This document shows, piece after piece, positions 12,595 to 27,500 of a stretch of DNA of 64,000 nt. A model generated the notes under the pieces. It was not told the origin of the DNA. It ran no database searches and was given only the letters and a program-made list of their open reading frames with translations. The stretch is from Ooceraea biroi (Eukaryota; Arthropoda; Insecta; Hymenoptera; Formicidae). The stretch is from positions 5,037,624 to 5,101,623 of the forward strand of contig NC_039507.1 of the NCBI RefSeq assembly GCF_003672135.1. The letters are read 5' to 3'. Positions within the stretch are counted from its first letter, which is position 1. Every line of letters begins with the position of its first letter. Made by a program: the position numbers and the translations under genes.

Positions 12595-15500
12595 GTAATT
12601 AATATACATATTTACTTATATATAAAGAATAATATGTGAATAACGACAGATACAGAGGATAAACAGCTTTATCGTCTAGATTTTTAATTCTATTAAATGT
12701 ATAAATAAATAATTGTATCAAAGTCAATCAATCATATCCAGAAGATGTAAAAACAAAATTACATATATTTATCAATTAGAAGGGTTATAGACGATAATTC
12801 TGAATCATTCCTTCGCATTCCAAGGAATATACATGAGTTTCAACGCTTTTCTATATACTACGTAGAACACATTGCGTAGCGCAAACGGAAAAAAATATCA
12901 AAAACAGAGTTTTATGAGAGTTATTTATAAAATAATATCCTATTATTTGTGAAATATGTTACGAGATACACATGAAGACCGGCAAGATCCGTTTTACACG
13001 AGTTTTGTGTCAAGGATGCGTACTTAGCGCCGACGTTTACGACATTGCAACGTGGTGATTTTCCTTCCTCTTTTTTTTCTTTTTTTCGCGAAGGCCGTCG
13101 ACCCAGCGGAACGAGTCGATTCGTATTATTCGACTAAATCGTACAGGTGAAGTTGCACGCGGTGCACGGTGGTCGGTAATTAGAGACCAAGAAAGGAAGC
13201 AATTCCTTACAATGATTACTTGTATAACGACGGAAAAGAAAATCTTCGCTTCACAAATGATTCTCAACGATGACAGTTAATTTCTTACTCGATCATTATG
13301 AGAGGCGTGTGGCTCGATGTCACATTGTTCCGATTGTGTATAAAGAGTATTCCGGACTTTAAATAATAGATTCTTTCCGTAATTTGATATGCTTTCTCTC
13401 TTTCGATTAAAATGTTGAGCTGCTTTAATAGAATTTCCACGTTATAAGCTTTTTCGCAATAAAAAATTTCTCGTGAACAAAATTTTTGGGAATTACATAG
13501 CAAAATATCATTATTCATTTTCAACGGAAGTTTGTCTCAGAATATTAATTTATGAGAAAACCGAGTATTTGTAATGGTATATATTAATAACTTCCACTGT
13601 AATGTATGTAAAATGAGTATTCTTGCAATTTTCTGTAAAACAAAATTATGTTACATTATGTTTGTCGAAGATTTAAAATTAGTGAAAAGAATCCTAGCAT
13701 TCTTTGTATAAAATATTATAATTGATATTCTCAACGTCATTAGCATATATCATCGTCATTAGATTAACGTCATAATTTATATATTTAACATCTGGCGAAA
13801 CTGAAAGTACCAGTACTTTAGTTGCATAGAGGAGAAACTAAGAATACATTGCAATTTGTCAACATGTTGGATAACTTCTCTTTCCTCTCAATCGTGTTCA
13901 GTTCTTCAGATTCGAGACATTCGTTTTTTATTTGGCTATAATAATGCGGTGAAGATCTCGGACACTTTCGCCGACTCTTTCACTATAAAGGTTGTTGAGA
14001 CAAGTTCTGACTTACAAAAGTAATTTTCTTATATATTTCCTATTAATAGATCTATCTATAGCGTCCTATAAATAAATTATAAATTATAATATAAATTTAT
14101 ATTTATATATATTTATTATTTATTATATATTATTATTTATATATAATCGCTAATGTAAATATAATAATATAACAACGTTATATTTAAAAAGAATTCACAA
14201 AAAGTAACGTGAATTTTTTTTATTCGGGGATATAACAGAAAATTATTGTCTGAGACAGATCGCTTAATATATTAACCTTTTAATTATCAATAGTTTCATT
14301 ATTATCCTGAGTTATTAATCATAGAATACAGATAAATGTCTCAATAATGCAGTTGAAGTTCAAGCGAATGGTGCCAATTTGGTACGCATGATCTTTTTGC
14401 TTATTTCTCCATTCAGTTTTATAAAACAATTTCTGTGTTAGGAATTCTTATATATCGCGTATGCTTTGAACATAAATTATAAAACTTTTCAGGAAATTAT
14501 TTTATAACATATAAGACACAAAAATACTAATATAATTCAGAATAACTAAGCATTAAATAATTTGGCCTAAATATTCTTTATTATAAAAAAAGCTGCTGCT
14601 CATTGTCTCGTTAACTGTAATCTCTCATTTCGTGCATCATCATTAGTTATGATCATAATTTATTAAATCCGTAAATAGTTAACTCGTATATAACCAATCT
14701 AGGTATCGAGTCAGTGTAACAGATATACAACACGGAGCAGAACATATATAAATGGAGTGAGAGGACAAGAAGAAAAAAAGAGATCGAGCGCAAGTTTGCA
14801 TGGACCACGCCTAGTCGTGCGCCGTTCGCTTTTAGCATATACCGTGTGGTCAAAAATATTTTCTCCATGCTCGCTCTGTCTCTGTCTTATGATCGATTGA
14901 ATGTTACATGTCCCTCGCGGTAATTGTTAACTTGCCAGATCGTATTGTACAGTTGTATGAAATATCTGTGTCAATACGAATACCGTGGAAGACGTTAGCG
15001 ATAATATCGATGTGATCTACTTTTGTTGGGTCCTAGATAGAGGTACAATGCTCTTTTCATCCGCGATATCCGCATATTCGCGAGTGTGGAGCAATGCGTA
15101 TAGCGTCAGTGAACGTAAACGCGAAATGGATAATTACTGCGGTTGTGCACACTGACGCCGATCGTAATCCAACGAAAGCAACAGCAAGATGATTTTTTTA
15201 TCGATCTAATAGCACGTTACGTAAGACATGTCATATTTCTTATTCCAAGTCATATTTCTTATCCATTGCATCGTCGTACGAGCGAATGAATCTTTATAGA
15301 ACATCAGGCCGATATTCATATCGGCATAATAACGGATAATTTGTACAATGATATGAAGATCTCTCTTTGTAAGTCGCCCCAGTCGAAATCAGTGCACAGT
15401 TCAAGGCAAACGTCTTTTACTGCATAATTTACAGTATTCCTGCTGTAAATCCTCAAAGAATATAGTTTAGTTACTAAATTTTAGTACGCCAATATTAAAT

Positions 15501-18500
15501 TACATATAAAAATATAACGGTAAAATAATTATAATAATGTTAAACTAATAGCGATAAAATAATGTTAATTAAAACGCCGAGCGCTCTATGTATTAAATTT
15601 TACATGCGAGCGATTGAGACTGTAAATTATTAATGTATTGATTAAGTTTTTGGAATACCGTCATAAATCTCTACGAATCTCTACAAGCGTGTATGAAAAT
15701 CCAGAATTTCATAAAGTTCTCTCGCCTTCGTAAGTTCTTATACGTACACCATAACACGTGGTTGCTGCGAGACCTTTAATTAGAAACGTAAAGTTACGCA
15801 ATTCGCCCTACTAAAAGCGCGATCGATATCTAAGAAACGTCATTACATGTCAGGATAAGGCGTCAATTCTCTTTGCGCCGTAGAGAAGAAACGCTTCGTA
15901 ATTTATAATCAGTGTCCTTTAACTCTCGAGATAATCACGTATCACATGCATGAGTTGCATATCACTTTAAATGCACTCGCGCTTCGATGATGTTTCATTG
16001 CGTGCAGAGATACACGTGCGTAGAGTAGTGCTCGCAAGTGCGCACGGATGTAGCACATTGCACAAGCATGCACGAGCGATCTAAATCGGGTTTTCCATCG
16101 GAGAAAGCGCTTCTTCTGCATCGTTTATTCCAACGGACTTCCTGATTTATTCGTGTCTTAAGCTCTCCATGTTTTCATCATCTTTCCTTATTCAAGATAA
16201 TTTCTTCTAAATATCGTTCGTAAGAAGGTGAACGTATGCCATAAAAATGGTATCATAATGCTACGTTAATGACGAATATAAAAAGGCGTATAATATAATA
16301 TTTTACTTTGCTCGGTGATATAAGTTGCATGATATCAATTGTTACTTAAGATATTAGCATTTCTCTTCTCATGTGTATTGTACTACTACGTACATATATT
16401 TTACGCATGCTAAATCGATTCTCAGCTAATGACCCGCTTACATAAAATATATGGGAATCTGAAACCGATTATAACGTGAAACAGTTACAATAGCAAAGCA
16501 GTTTTGTGTTAGCACCTGTAATGTTATAGGAATGATATGTGATCGCAGCGTTCTTCATTAATCGTGGGAACAAACGTTTATTGTTATAAGTTAAATCAGC
16601 TACTTGAGAAACAACGCAAGGAGAAAAAACTGTACTTGTTGAGAATTGAAAAAATGCTTGCTTGTAGTACAAAGAACAAGAAACAAAAGCATTGGAAATA
16701 TAAATGTGTAGTAATAAGTCACAACAGGAACTAATAAACTTCTTGCTGAATATTTTGTTATTTCCTCTTCATAGTAATTTGCTGACAATAAGAAAATATT
16801 TACACATTGTTATAGTTTAGAATTTACTTTTGTCTTGTGCGTCCGCGTTGTTCTTAGTGATTGCGCGACGCAGTGCCTTAACGTGAAAACTACAAGCTCA
16901 ACTTTAACCTATCGTAATAAGATGTGCATAATTCTTTTCTTGCGGCTACTTATAATAAAGCGCTCTTCCACGCGAGGTCTTAAGACTTAAGTTATAGAAA
17001 TTTTAATCAAGCAAAAAGAAGATAAAAATCAATGAGATTTATATAATTTCGATAATTACAAATATAATATTCAATAATATTATATTTTTATACAAGATAT
17101 GTTTTTCCTATCTTATTCTATAAGATCCATTTATTGGATTTATATTAGCCTTTGATCTTTGGTAATAACTTCTTGCAAAAATATTTAGGTTGCATCTTAC
17201 TTAAGTAAGTTATTATGCAATATATCTTTTTTTTATGTCTTTTTGAAAATTATAATCGTTTGAATATCTCATATACGGTAATTATGATGATAGAAAAGTG
17301 CTCAAAAATTTTTCTGTGTACATCGAAATTTAGTAATAATTCGAAGAAATTTTTTTTAAATTAAATCTTTATATTATATGTCAAAATTTTAATATTTACT
17401 ATTGCAATATATCTTTATCTGTCTAAAAGACGTGTTAAAATGCAACTATAACTAGTCTTTATATTAAAAGTTGTCTTCACCTATTTATTTCCCTTTCTGA
17501 TGATTAAATTAGCTTAAAATAAAAATAAAGTGGGGTCAATAAAATCGTGAATATTCTCGATATGCAAATTTTTATCAAAATTACAGTCGGATGAAATCGA
17601 CTGATACGTTTCGTATAAATGTCTTACGAAATATCTGAAATTAATATCTTTTTTTGATTTACAAGCTTGGGAAGATAGAAGATGCGCTTTCTCTTTTGCT
17701 ATAGTGATTTCCGCATTTCACAAACGAATACAAGATATTGAGGTTGATTTTCAGAATCATAAAAAGGGAAACGCATAAATCAATTTCACCGTGCACATCC
17801 CAGAATATGATAATCAGCTTAGAGATCAAAAGTTAAAAGCTAGAATTAACTTATCATTTGCGTACATTAATTCGTGTGTTGCCACATGCACAGCTATCCT
17901 TCAGCTGTCATTTTGCTCATTATAAGAAAAAGTTGTTTCATATTGCAATATTTTAACTCTTAGTTCTACACAGATGTAAGACGATCGCAAATAAATACAT
18001 TAACTTGCACTTATCTGACAGATGACAGGTACAGAGAGCTCTTCACAGTGTCTTCACTACCATACATCTTTGTTTTCTATTAATCTCACGTCAACTTCAT
18101 GTCATCGCACAAAATCAGGTGAAAAGCAATCGTATAAAATTATCTCTCTGTTGAAAACAAACAAAAGAAGCAACTTATTTCAACGCTTAAATTATATTCC
18201 TATTGTTTACATGTCAAAAATTTTAAAGTCTTCAAGAATTCATTTGTCTTATAGAGGACATCTTAGCTAAAGATATAAGAATGATGAGTAAAAGAGAAAG
18301 TGACAATTCTTAAACAGTCATAATTATTTTACTTGCGGATTCAACGACGAGACCACACCCTCAAAACTGGCCTCTTACGGACCAGTTTTTTGTAGGTCGC
18401 GCTTCTGTGGATACACGCTTGCGCTACATATGTATGACATGGAGATCTACTTAATAAGATGATAATTTGCAAGTTAACTGCAATATACTTCTTGAAACAT

Positions 18501-21500
18501 TCTATATTCGTCTCGTTTAAAAGTGCTGTGAATGGTTTAAATATTTTATTCATTTTAATCATATTCAAAAATATATTTATAGAATTGTTTTTTATTTTTT
18601 CACTTTTGTACAAAAGGTAAAATATAAAACAATACCCGGTAATAAAATAAGTCACGTAAGCAAAGCGACATGTGTAAAGCAAACTTTCTTCTTGTTACTA
18701 ATTATTGCTTTTATTGCTAATTTATTATGTCTTGCCATTATTATTCGTTTTACGCCTACTTCGCTTTTCACTGCTCGTTGACATCAATAAACCATGTCAA
18801 ATTTAATTACAATGTACGTAAAGAGTTTAATGAAAGAGAGAACAAAGCGATAAATTATAATTGGAGAACATAAACTAAGAATGCATAGGCACGGTACAGG
18901 TAACAACTTTGTAACGTGGTTCTGAGAACTTGCGTAAGGAACGGACTAACCAAAGGTCGTTTTATGAGCTCATTTAAACTAAATGGATTAAATATATTAT
19001 ATTATCGATGCAAATATTCCGTCAAGCTTCGAGACAAGGACAATGCGCCCAGACGTAGACGACCCTTTTGATTCAACTGTGCAGAAGCAGTCCACCTTCG
19101 GGGAGAGCGGAACAGCCTCTCACCTGCCCAAAGAACTTTTCCAATAATCCGTACGGCGTTACAAGTATCGATTTCATAATAGGCCAGGCCAGGTCAAAAT
19201 TTCAAAAATCTCGTTGATTTCGTGGTGCCTGCCACGTCAAATTAATTTCACTTTCTTCCATCGAAAAAGAAAACTTTCTTTCTCTTTCGATTGCATTTCT
19301 CTCTTTTTCGCGCCGTTTTACTTGGACTGTCCCGGAACTATCGCCACTCCTTTCAATCATAAATACTCGAATGCCTTCAAACACGCAACAATTTCGAGTT
19401 GCCTAACAAAGTTGACCTGATGATGCGAATGTCTCATACATAAAGAGTCATTAGACTATTGCGTATATCTGCTGTCAAAGGGTACATCATTCTGCAATTT
19501 TTTTCATCTTGATTACGCGTAAATCCGAGCAGGCAGGTTCACGGCAGTCCGCTTTTAACGGCATGTCTTATGAAGTAATGTGGCGTGACGTTCTACACTT
19601 CTGACTTTTACTTTCAGTATCGATTGTACAACGAATAAACAGGCTTGTAGACGGATCGCGAACGAAACTAGAACGCATATTCCACACGCCGCGAGGTATG
19701 CACTGTATTCCCGAGGAAATTCCACGCACACGAATTTCATGCAGACGGATATAAAGTATTCTTAGTATTTTCAGATCTGTAAACCGACGTCTATGCCTTC
19801 AAACACCGTCTTGGTCTCGCATTTCTTAATCAACCAGGTTTGCCAGCTTTACGGATAAATGGATTTTCTATCGGTTCTCCGCGGATTGATTTGATATGCA
19901 AGATTGTAGGAACGGCACTTAGTACGTAGAAAATTCGATCGACTGGAACTCAAACGTTTGATTTGCGTTTTACGCAAACTATCAAGTTCGTTGCAGCCAT
20001 GAAAAAAACGCCAAATGAAAAGTGTGCACGCTAGAGTCATTTTCTTCTAAGCGTCGACAGGCCAAAGCAGTCACGAATGTTTTAATATCGCTTATTAACG
20101 CTAGCGGTAAAGGTATAATCCGTGACGAGCAAACCTCGTTGCCGTAACGGCTGGAACCGCGGTTAATCGAATTCGTCGGGCATTATTGTCAACGATCGAT
20201 CGATCCTTGGAGACCGGTTATTACCATTTGCGTTATAATCGCCGCTTCAGAGGATCCTTTTAATCCCATAATTGGTACTTCTCCGCGATTTCGTCAGGTA
20301 TGTCATCCTCGCAATCGGTCTGCCGTACGTCGCTGACAAGTTGTCCTTCTCTTGCTGGGCTTTCAATTACGCGATACGTTTCGTCTTCCGCGCAGTGAAG
20401 CACAACGATCGCAATTTCCTAAGTACAAGATTGATCAAACGATTATGGCTATCGAGCAATTGTTCATCGATCATTGTAAAAGTAGCTTGCAACTAGGATG
20501 TTCTGGCGCGACTATGTACTTTTTAACATTACGATGATCCCTTCTAAAAGTTCTCGTGCTCTTATTTCGCGTTCATTACTGCCAATAATCGACTGCATAC
20601 AGATGGTTACATTAAGTAGTCATTTAATCGCCGAGTTTTATCTTGGGTGATTAAAGGTGATTAAATGATTAGATAAAAATATGTAACGTCGCGAAATGCT
20701 TTCAGGTGAATGGACAGAAAATACAGAATCGCGGCACTACGCGGTATCACGCCGAGTCGACGACAGAATCGAGTAGCTTTTCTGTATCGACGACTAGGTC
20801 GCCTCGCGACAAAAATTCCCGCTCGGAAGCAGCTTCCGATTTAGCGAAACATGAGACGGATCTTGCTAGGGAAAGTTCGAGCAAGACGCGGTTAAAAACG
20901 CCGGATGGCTCCGCTGTCTCATCGCGGACAAACGTAAACAGACATGTTAATCTCAGTACCGATAATGTACGAAATCGTCCAAAGTCGCATGCACCAGCCC
21001 CTAAAGAAATAACAAGAAGTAGACACGGTGACAATAAAGAGAATGTGCCTGAGTCGCAAGCGCCGAAACGACAGCCAGCATCTCGAAGAGCATCATCAGA
21101 AACATCCACTGTCTGGGTGGATGATGCAAAGCTGGATCTCGAAGTGTACACGAAATCACCTGGTCATTCAAGATCGAGAACCGGTAGAAAGATCTACGCA
21201 AATCTCAACGGGAAAGAATCGAGGACTCAAGCAATTCCGTCCAGAACAATCTCAACTGAAAAACCTCAAACCATCACAGACAAGACCGAAAGTCCAAAGA
21301 GTGGATCGGAGAAGGAAGAGGCACCAATGGGACATCGAATGATTGAAAATGTTACGAAAGCGAACGCATCAAGGGAGACAGATACGAAAAGCGTGAACAG
21401 TTCTAGCGATCATAAGGATAGGGTGAAAGATGAAAGGGATGTTCTTCTCTCAGGCTCTGAGAGTGTCAGGGTGGACGTCCCGCTGACAGTCGGGATTGAT

Positions 21501-24500
21501 GAAGATGCCAATTCCAATTTTCTAGCGTCCTCCACGATTTCATCCACTAATGTGTCGTCGAGACAGACGTCGAGACCGATTAAGGAGAAAGCGGAGAGCA
21601 ACGATATCGCGAGATCAAGCTCTAAGAAGAGTCGAAAGTCCGACCGATCGAAATCTCGCGCGAGATCCAACACGAACGATTCGAATTTCGACGTAATAAA
21701 TCTCGGCAACGCTCCCCGACGTGGTACGTCGAAATTCGGCGGCACCGCGACTGCGGAGACAAGCGGACGGTCTTCCAATTCCAGACACAGGTCCGGTACA
21801 AAGGGCACAAGAACGAAATCCAGAAGCCGTTCCTCGCACAAGTCGAAAAGTGTAGCGACAGAAACGAAAGGTAGCAGAAGCAGAGTCGCTGATATCGATT
21901 TCGAAACGAACGGACGGACGGAAAAGCGACGTACTTCGTCCAATGATAGACGCACGTCCGATAAACGACGATCCAACGATAGATCAAAAGTTGCGGAAAC
22001 CAGAGGTCGATCGCGCACTGCAAATAGCTTTGGTAAGTTCGATCCTGAAATTGTCGTTAAGCCAAATACCGTTGCATAAAAATTCTCGTTTTAAAATAAT
22101 TAATTTCTGATATCTTATAGTTTTAAATTAAAGTTTCTGATATCTATATCACATAATAGACGTGATAAGTATACGAATAAAATACATATGTTTTTTTTCT
22201 AGACGTTACCACTGCTTATATTCCGAAAGCGACGATCGCCGAAACTACAACCGTTTCTTCTGTGGGCACAGAGATTACGACATTCAGTTCTACTTTTGTA
22301 ACAACTAAGGCACCGACAACTGCTGCTCGAACGTCTTCTTCCGAGCGAACTTCTCGAAATAAAGGGAGAGACAGGGGAGAGAATGCTCGATCGAAGAAAC
22401 CACCGAAGGAAGATTTCTTTAATCATGGCCTAGGCTTTCGCGGTCGAAAGAGCTCGACTGAAGGATCATTTTCGAACGCAGATTTGAGGACCACTACGGC
22501 TAAAAGCGAGACACAATTACGTGGCAATCCCGGATGGACTCTTAGACGTCGACCTAGTCACGTCAATCACGATGCTCCATCTATTACTTCTACATCGATT
22601 AATCGAGATCAGACCAACGAAATCATTTTACCTAATGATACACTGACGAGCACAGATACGCCGTTAAGTAATGCAAAATCCGGAAGAAGAGGGACGAAGA
22701 GGCCAAAAACAAAGGATGAAAGCAATACTGTATCAGGAATTGCGGCGAAGAGTGTAACGAGAGGTAGTAAAACTTTCAACAAGTCTGAAAGCTTCGGCCT
22801 ACCCAAAAAGCTAGAGTTGGAGGAGAGCGACAATTATCCTCCTGCATTCCGAGCTAGACTGAACCAATTGGTGAGTTTTTCAATTGTACATGCTTAGCAT
22901 TATTCTTACTTCAAAAATTTTATTACTCAGGAAAGAATTTATTATTATGTTATATTAAAGTTTTTCCTTAATACACGATGTTGTAAAAATATAAAACATA
23001 ATTTTTTTAATCTTGAAACTCAACAAAGAGATTGAGACACATATGTTTTATTGTAAAATTATATTTAATTATTGCACAATTATTATTTCAAGAAGTTTCT
23101 TTTGCATTATCTTAATTTTCTTTATCACGAAATACAATATAATATTGTCGAAGAAATCCATGATAAAATATGCATCAGTCAAAGAATACTTTCAGAAAAC
23201 TAACGTGAAACCTACTGGGGCCAAGAGTACAACTAGAACACACTTACAGGTAAGACATGATGATCATTATATTATAAATAATTATATATTCTAAAATAAT
23301 TATTAACTCGTATATTTAACATATTAACGATTCGTAACATGTTAACATGTTAACATTTGTATGCATTTCATCTTTCTCAATTCAAACTATATAATAGACA
23401 CAAGTTTTATAAAATTAAAATTCAGCATGAAGTAGTAATTAGTCACCGAAAATTCTTATTAAATGATTAGCATGTGTATTTGCACTAATGAGTGCGTAAG
23501 GAGAATGAAACGGTATAAGCAAGATTAATTAATACGATGGTTACCGGTACCGACACACGTACAATTCTTATATATATATGTATAAAGCTTAACATGCCCT
23601 CTACGTAGGAACAACTGAAGGAACATACATTCCATCGGCATGTACGATCCAGCACGAAACCGATGCATGTTTCCGAAAAAATTGAAACCGTGGGAAATGC
23701 ATTTACGAGAGACGTAATCTTAGACGTCGTACCTACGAACCCCTTAACTTCGATACTCGACCCAGATACGCGACACGTAAGAACAGTAGCAATTCAATCA
23801 GGTTTTTAACGGCAAATTGAAATTTTGGCGCATTAATCGGATCGCATATTAGCTGAGAAATCGCTTTGTCATTTGTCATTTGTGTGTCCTCATCATGCTT
23901 CGGAGAGCCCCCTCTTATTAAATATCTCTTTTTGAGGTGTCCATTCATAGGAAAAATATCATTCTTGGTATATCTTTAATATATCACATTTTATTTCCAG
24001 TTTTGCTAAAAAAAGAAAATGTTTGGTTTTCGAATTTTATCAAAAAGTTTTAATTTAAGAGATATTAATGCATCGTGAAATATAATCATCATTCTTCTCG
24101 TTCATCGTCGAACACGATAGCTATGATCGTGACATCGAATCGACGGAAATGCAACATATAATCGATGGAAATAAGGAATAGTGTATTGATTGTTACGAAC
24201 TCGCACATAAACGTATTATCAAGAACCAATTGGAACTGGATGATGATGCGTTATTAACATTCTTAGTACAGCCAGTGAAGCTTGGTGGTTGGTGATGGTG
24301 AAACGTAATTACAATTTTGAAGAATTCTCTCTTCAAAGCTTTCGCTGGAAAGCTTCTGAGATGCATTTGCAGAAGCTTTAGGACGTGGGTGCGACAGTGA
24401 ACATCCAAACGAGACTGGATTGAACAATATCGTGATGCAAGGACTGGCGAATCCTCGACGAGAAGTTTTCTCAAGATACTTTGATTGCAAAACTTTTTAG

Positions 24501-27500
24501 AGAACTTAATTTTCCATCAAGATCTTATATGTATTTCTTTAAGTAGAGATTTAACTTTTACGTTTAGGCGCTTTTAATAAAATGATTGGGAACAAGAAAT
24601 GAATAGATGTCTCAACGAATGTGCAATGAATGAATAGGGTGCGAGATTTTGCAAACTGGTCTTGATATAATCAACTTGTCCTTCTTTCTTACGTTGCCAG
24701 TTAATTCAGGAGAGAAAGTACAGTACTAGGTAGGTCGTTGCAGCGAATCAAGTAATAGCCACGTCTTTATTCAAACAGATAATTGAACTTGATTCGATGC
24801 ACTACTACACACACACGATACACTATAAAAGTTGGTTATTAGATTTTCTAACTCAAGTATTCTAAGCAGATCTTCTATCTTCAGCTACCTCTTATTCATT
24901 AAAATTAAAATATTTAATTTAAAATAATATTGTATTCTTTTTACACTGTAAATAAAATTCTGACTGTATTATAATATCTAACATTTTAGATCAGCAATGT
25001 TTTATTTATACGAATTTGATTTGCTTTGCGGTTTAGTGGAAACAATTGTAAAAGATGACACAGTAGAAGAAAAGAAAGAAAAGAAAAACAAAATTTAATG
25101 GTTACGTTTCTTCCGAGAACAGCATATTTATTCAAAGCATAATGTATAGAAAACGGTATGTTTTCCATGATTGCTTATTAGGAAGATAAATTTAATTAAA
25201 GATGAGTGAAAATAGCACGATTGCTCACTTAATGGTATTGCAGAGCACTTACCACAATATGGTGAATATTTTACATTAATAAAAATTAACTTTTTTTGGA
25301 TTACGTTTATCCATTACGTTAATATCCGAAAAATACTCATTTGTAAATATTGTACATATAATTATATCCAATCATATAAAGAAAAATGTATAAATGACTT
25401 TATATTTTATATGATAATACACAACATATATAATACTTTCTAAATTTTATTGCTTACTTGATATATTCGTTCCTCTTTAGATTCGTTTCTCTCTAGATAT
25501 TTTATTTATAAATTGTATAATATATTTATCTTACACAATCCATTCTTTTATCTTACACTCTATTACTCTTATCGTGCGGGTTGTAAAATATTTTCATCTA
25601 AACCGTGGTATCTGACGAAAACGATTAAACTTTCAGTCGTTATCCACGCCAATGCAATCATGGTTCGAGTATGTCGTTAGCCAGCTAGCTGTATGGATCG
25701 TCTTCTCTCTTCAGTTCATCAGGCTTCTATTCTTCTTTTAAGAGCAAAGGGTGGGTGTAGCACTTTCAGACGGTTGATATATCACATTCTCTAATAATTA
25801 TACAGATAAAAAAATATGTAGCTTACACGATTTCTACGATTAATTTTCACAAATGGTCTTGAGAACATCTCTTTAAGTCGAGGAAGACAAAGTCGCCTTG
25901 TCGAGGTCGTCGTGCTGTACTAACCAGAGTATACTTCCGAGCTTTCGGCAGGTTGCTTACGAATGCTTGGCGATTTTCGTCATACACTTAAAATGGAGCT
26001 CTTTGAACGACCTTTTCAGGCTACGAAATCAAGTGCAGGGACATTTTTCTCCGAAAGGTCTAAGATGAAACTGGATCTAGCTAGGCGATTAATTAAACCT
26101 GAACTGAACGTAGACGAGAATGCATACGACGTAACAACGACGCCATATTCCGACAAATCGAAAGCGAAGGAAGTTACAGCAGTCAGTGAGAGCAGAAACG
26201 TAGAAAAGACGACGAAAGCAACTAAAGCCAACGGTGTCCGTATCCCGCACGGAAGTTTGATAATCGATAACGAGGAAAAAGAAAAATCGAGAGCGAGAGC
26301 CAGATGGAAGTTCTTGGAGAGCAGAAAGTCCTTGAAAGGTCCTCGAAACCTCGAAGTTTCACCTAGATCACCTATAGTCACGTCCAGGAAGAGCCGAGTA
26401 ACTACCGAAAAAACGAGCACGCTTTTGTCCGCAGGAAGAACTTCAACGAAAAGTGCCAGCACTGTACCTTCCGCAATAATGGCTTTGCATCGCGGTACTA
26501 TCGACGCGACAAAAATTCAATCTTCAGTGTCGCAGAGTACTGCGGCATCGAGAGAGGAAGCGACAAATTTGGCAAACACGGTGGAAACTTTGGATAACAA
26601 CATTGTTACAACGATCGAATCGATAAAACTGGATAAGGTATCTAACGAAACGCCTGTATTAGATAAGCAAGGATCTAAAGATGCTTACGATGCGCAAAAA
26701 AGAGCAACAACCGTGATAACGGACATCACATCAATCACTGACGCATCGGAATCCATGAAGACCTACACCACGGACTTTCCTCAGGAAGTGACACTGTCAC
26801 CGACTGTCACCACATTGAAGAGTACGCATTCATTAGTGACTGTAACGCCGGAGAAGGTGTATCCTGTCTACGTTCCTGACACGAAGAAATACGAGTACGA
26901 CTTTACGGAAAACAGGGAGAAGATCAAAGTCTCGGATGATACAGCAAAAAGCGCTTTTCGACCTCGTTATGCGAAGCAGGAGCAATCGGACAAGGTAGCG
27001 GTGTCTATGGTGGTATCGAGGACAGTCGGGCCTACTAGCAGATATATCAGGAAGAAGACGGGTGTCTTCACGCCATTCGATGCTATTCCCAAAGCATCCA
27101 GCACGGAACCGACGCAGACGCAGACGAAACGACGAGAATTTCGTCCGCGAACGGCGACTTATAGGAGGCATTCTGAGGGGCCGACTAGCCAGTTGATCCA
27201 GCAGACGACGGCAACCAAAGAGAAAACTACTGACATCACCATCACGCCAAAACCGACCAAGTATCACGCTCAGGTCACACCGAGCAGTCGCTCCTTGCTT
27301 ACCGAACCATTCGTCAGCGTGACAATCGATAATTCGAATGACATCACGCCACTCGTGCCCGGTATCACCGAGAGCAATAATAGTAGCAACAGCAGTAACA
27401 TTTTCAGTCCTACTAGGAGTACGTTCCTCAGCACGAACACCACCACGTTGCTGGAGCAACTGCGAAGTACCGTCGCGCCGCTTCTAAACACCTTGGGTGA

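Noticed and set aside
18022..18270. Plus-strand 82-codon open frame in the first intron
   Set aside because: No start context, splice sites, homology or composition suggestive of coding.
24223..24295. Short frame NQLELDDDALLTFLVQPVK resembling the C-terminal DD-FL-LL motif
   Set aside because: The acceptor is poor, the frame is 23 codons, and no compatible downstream donor was found.
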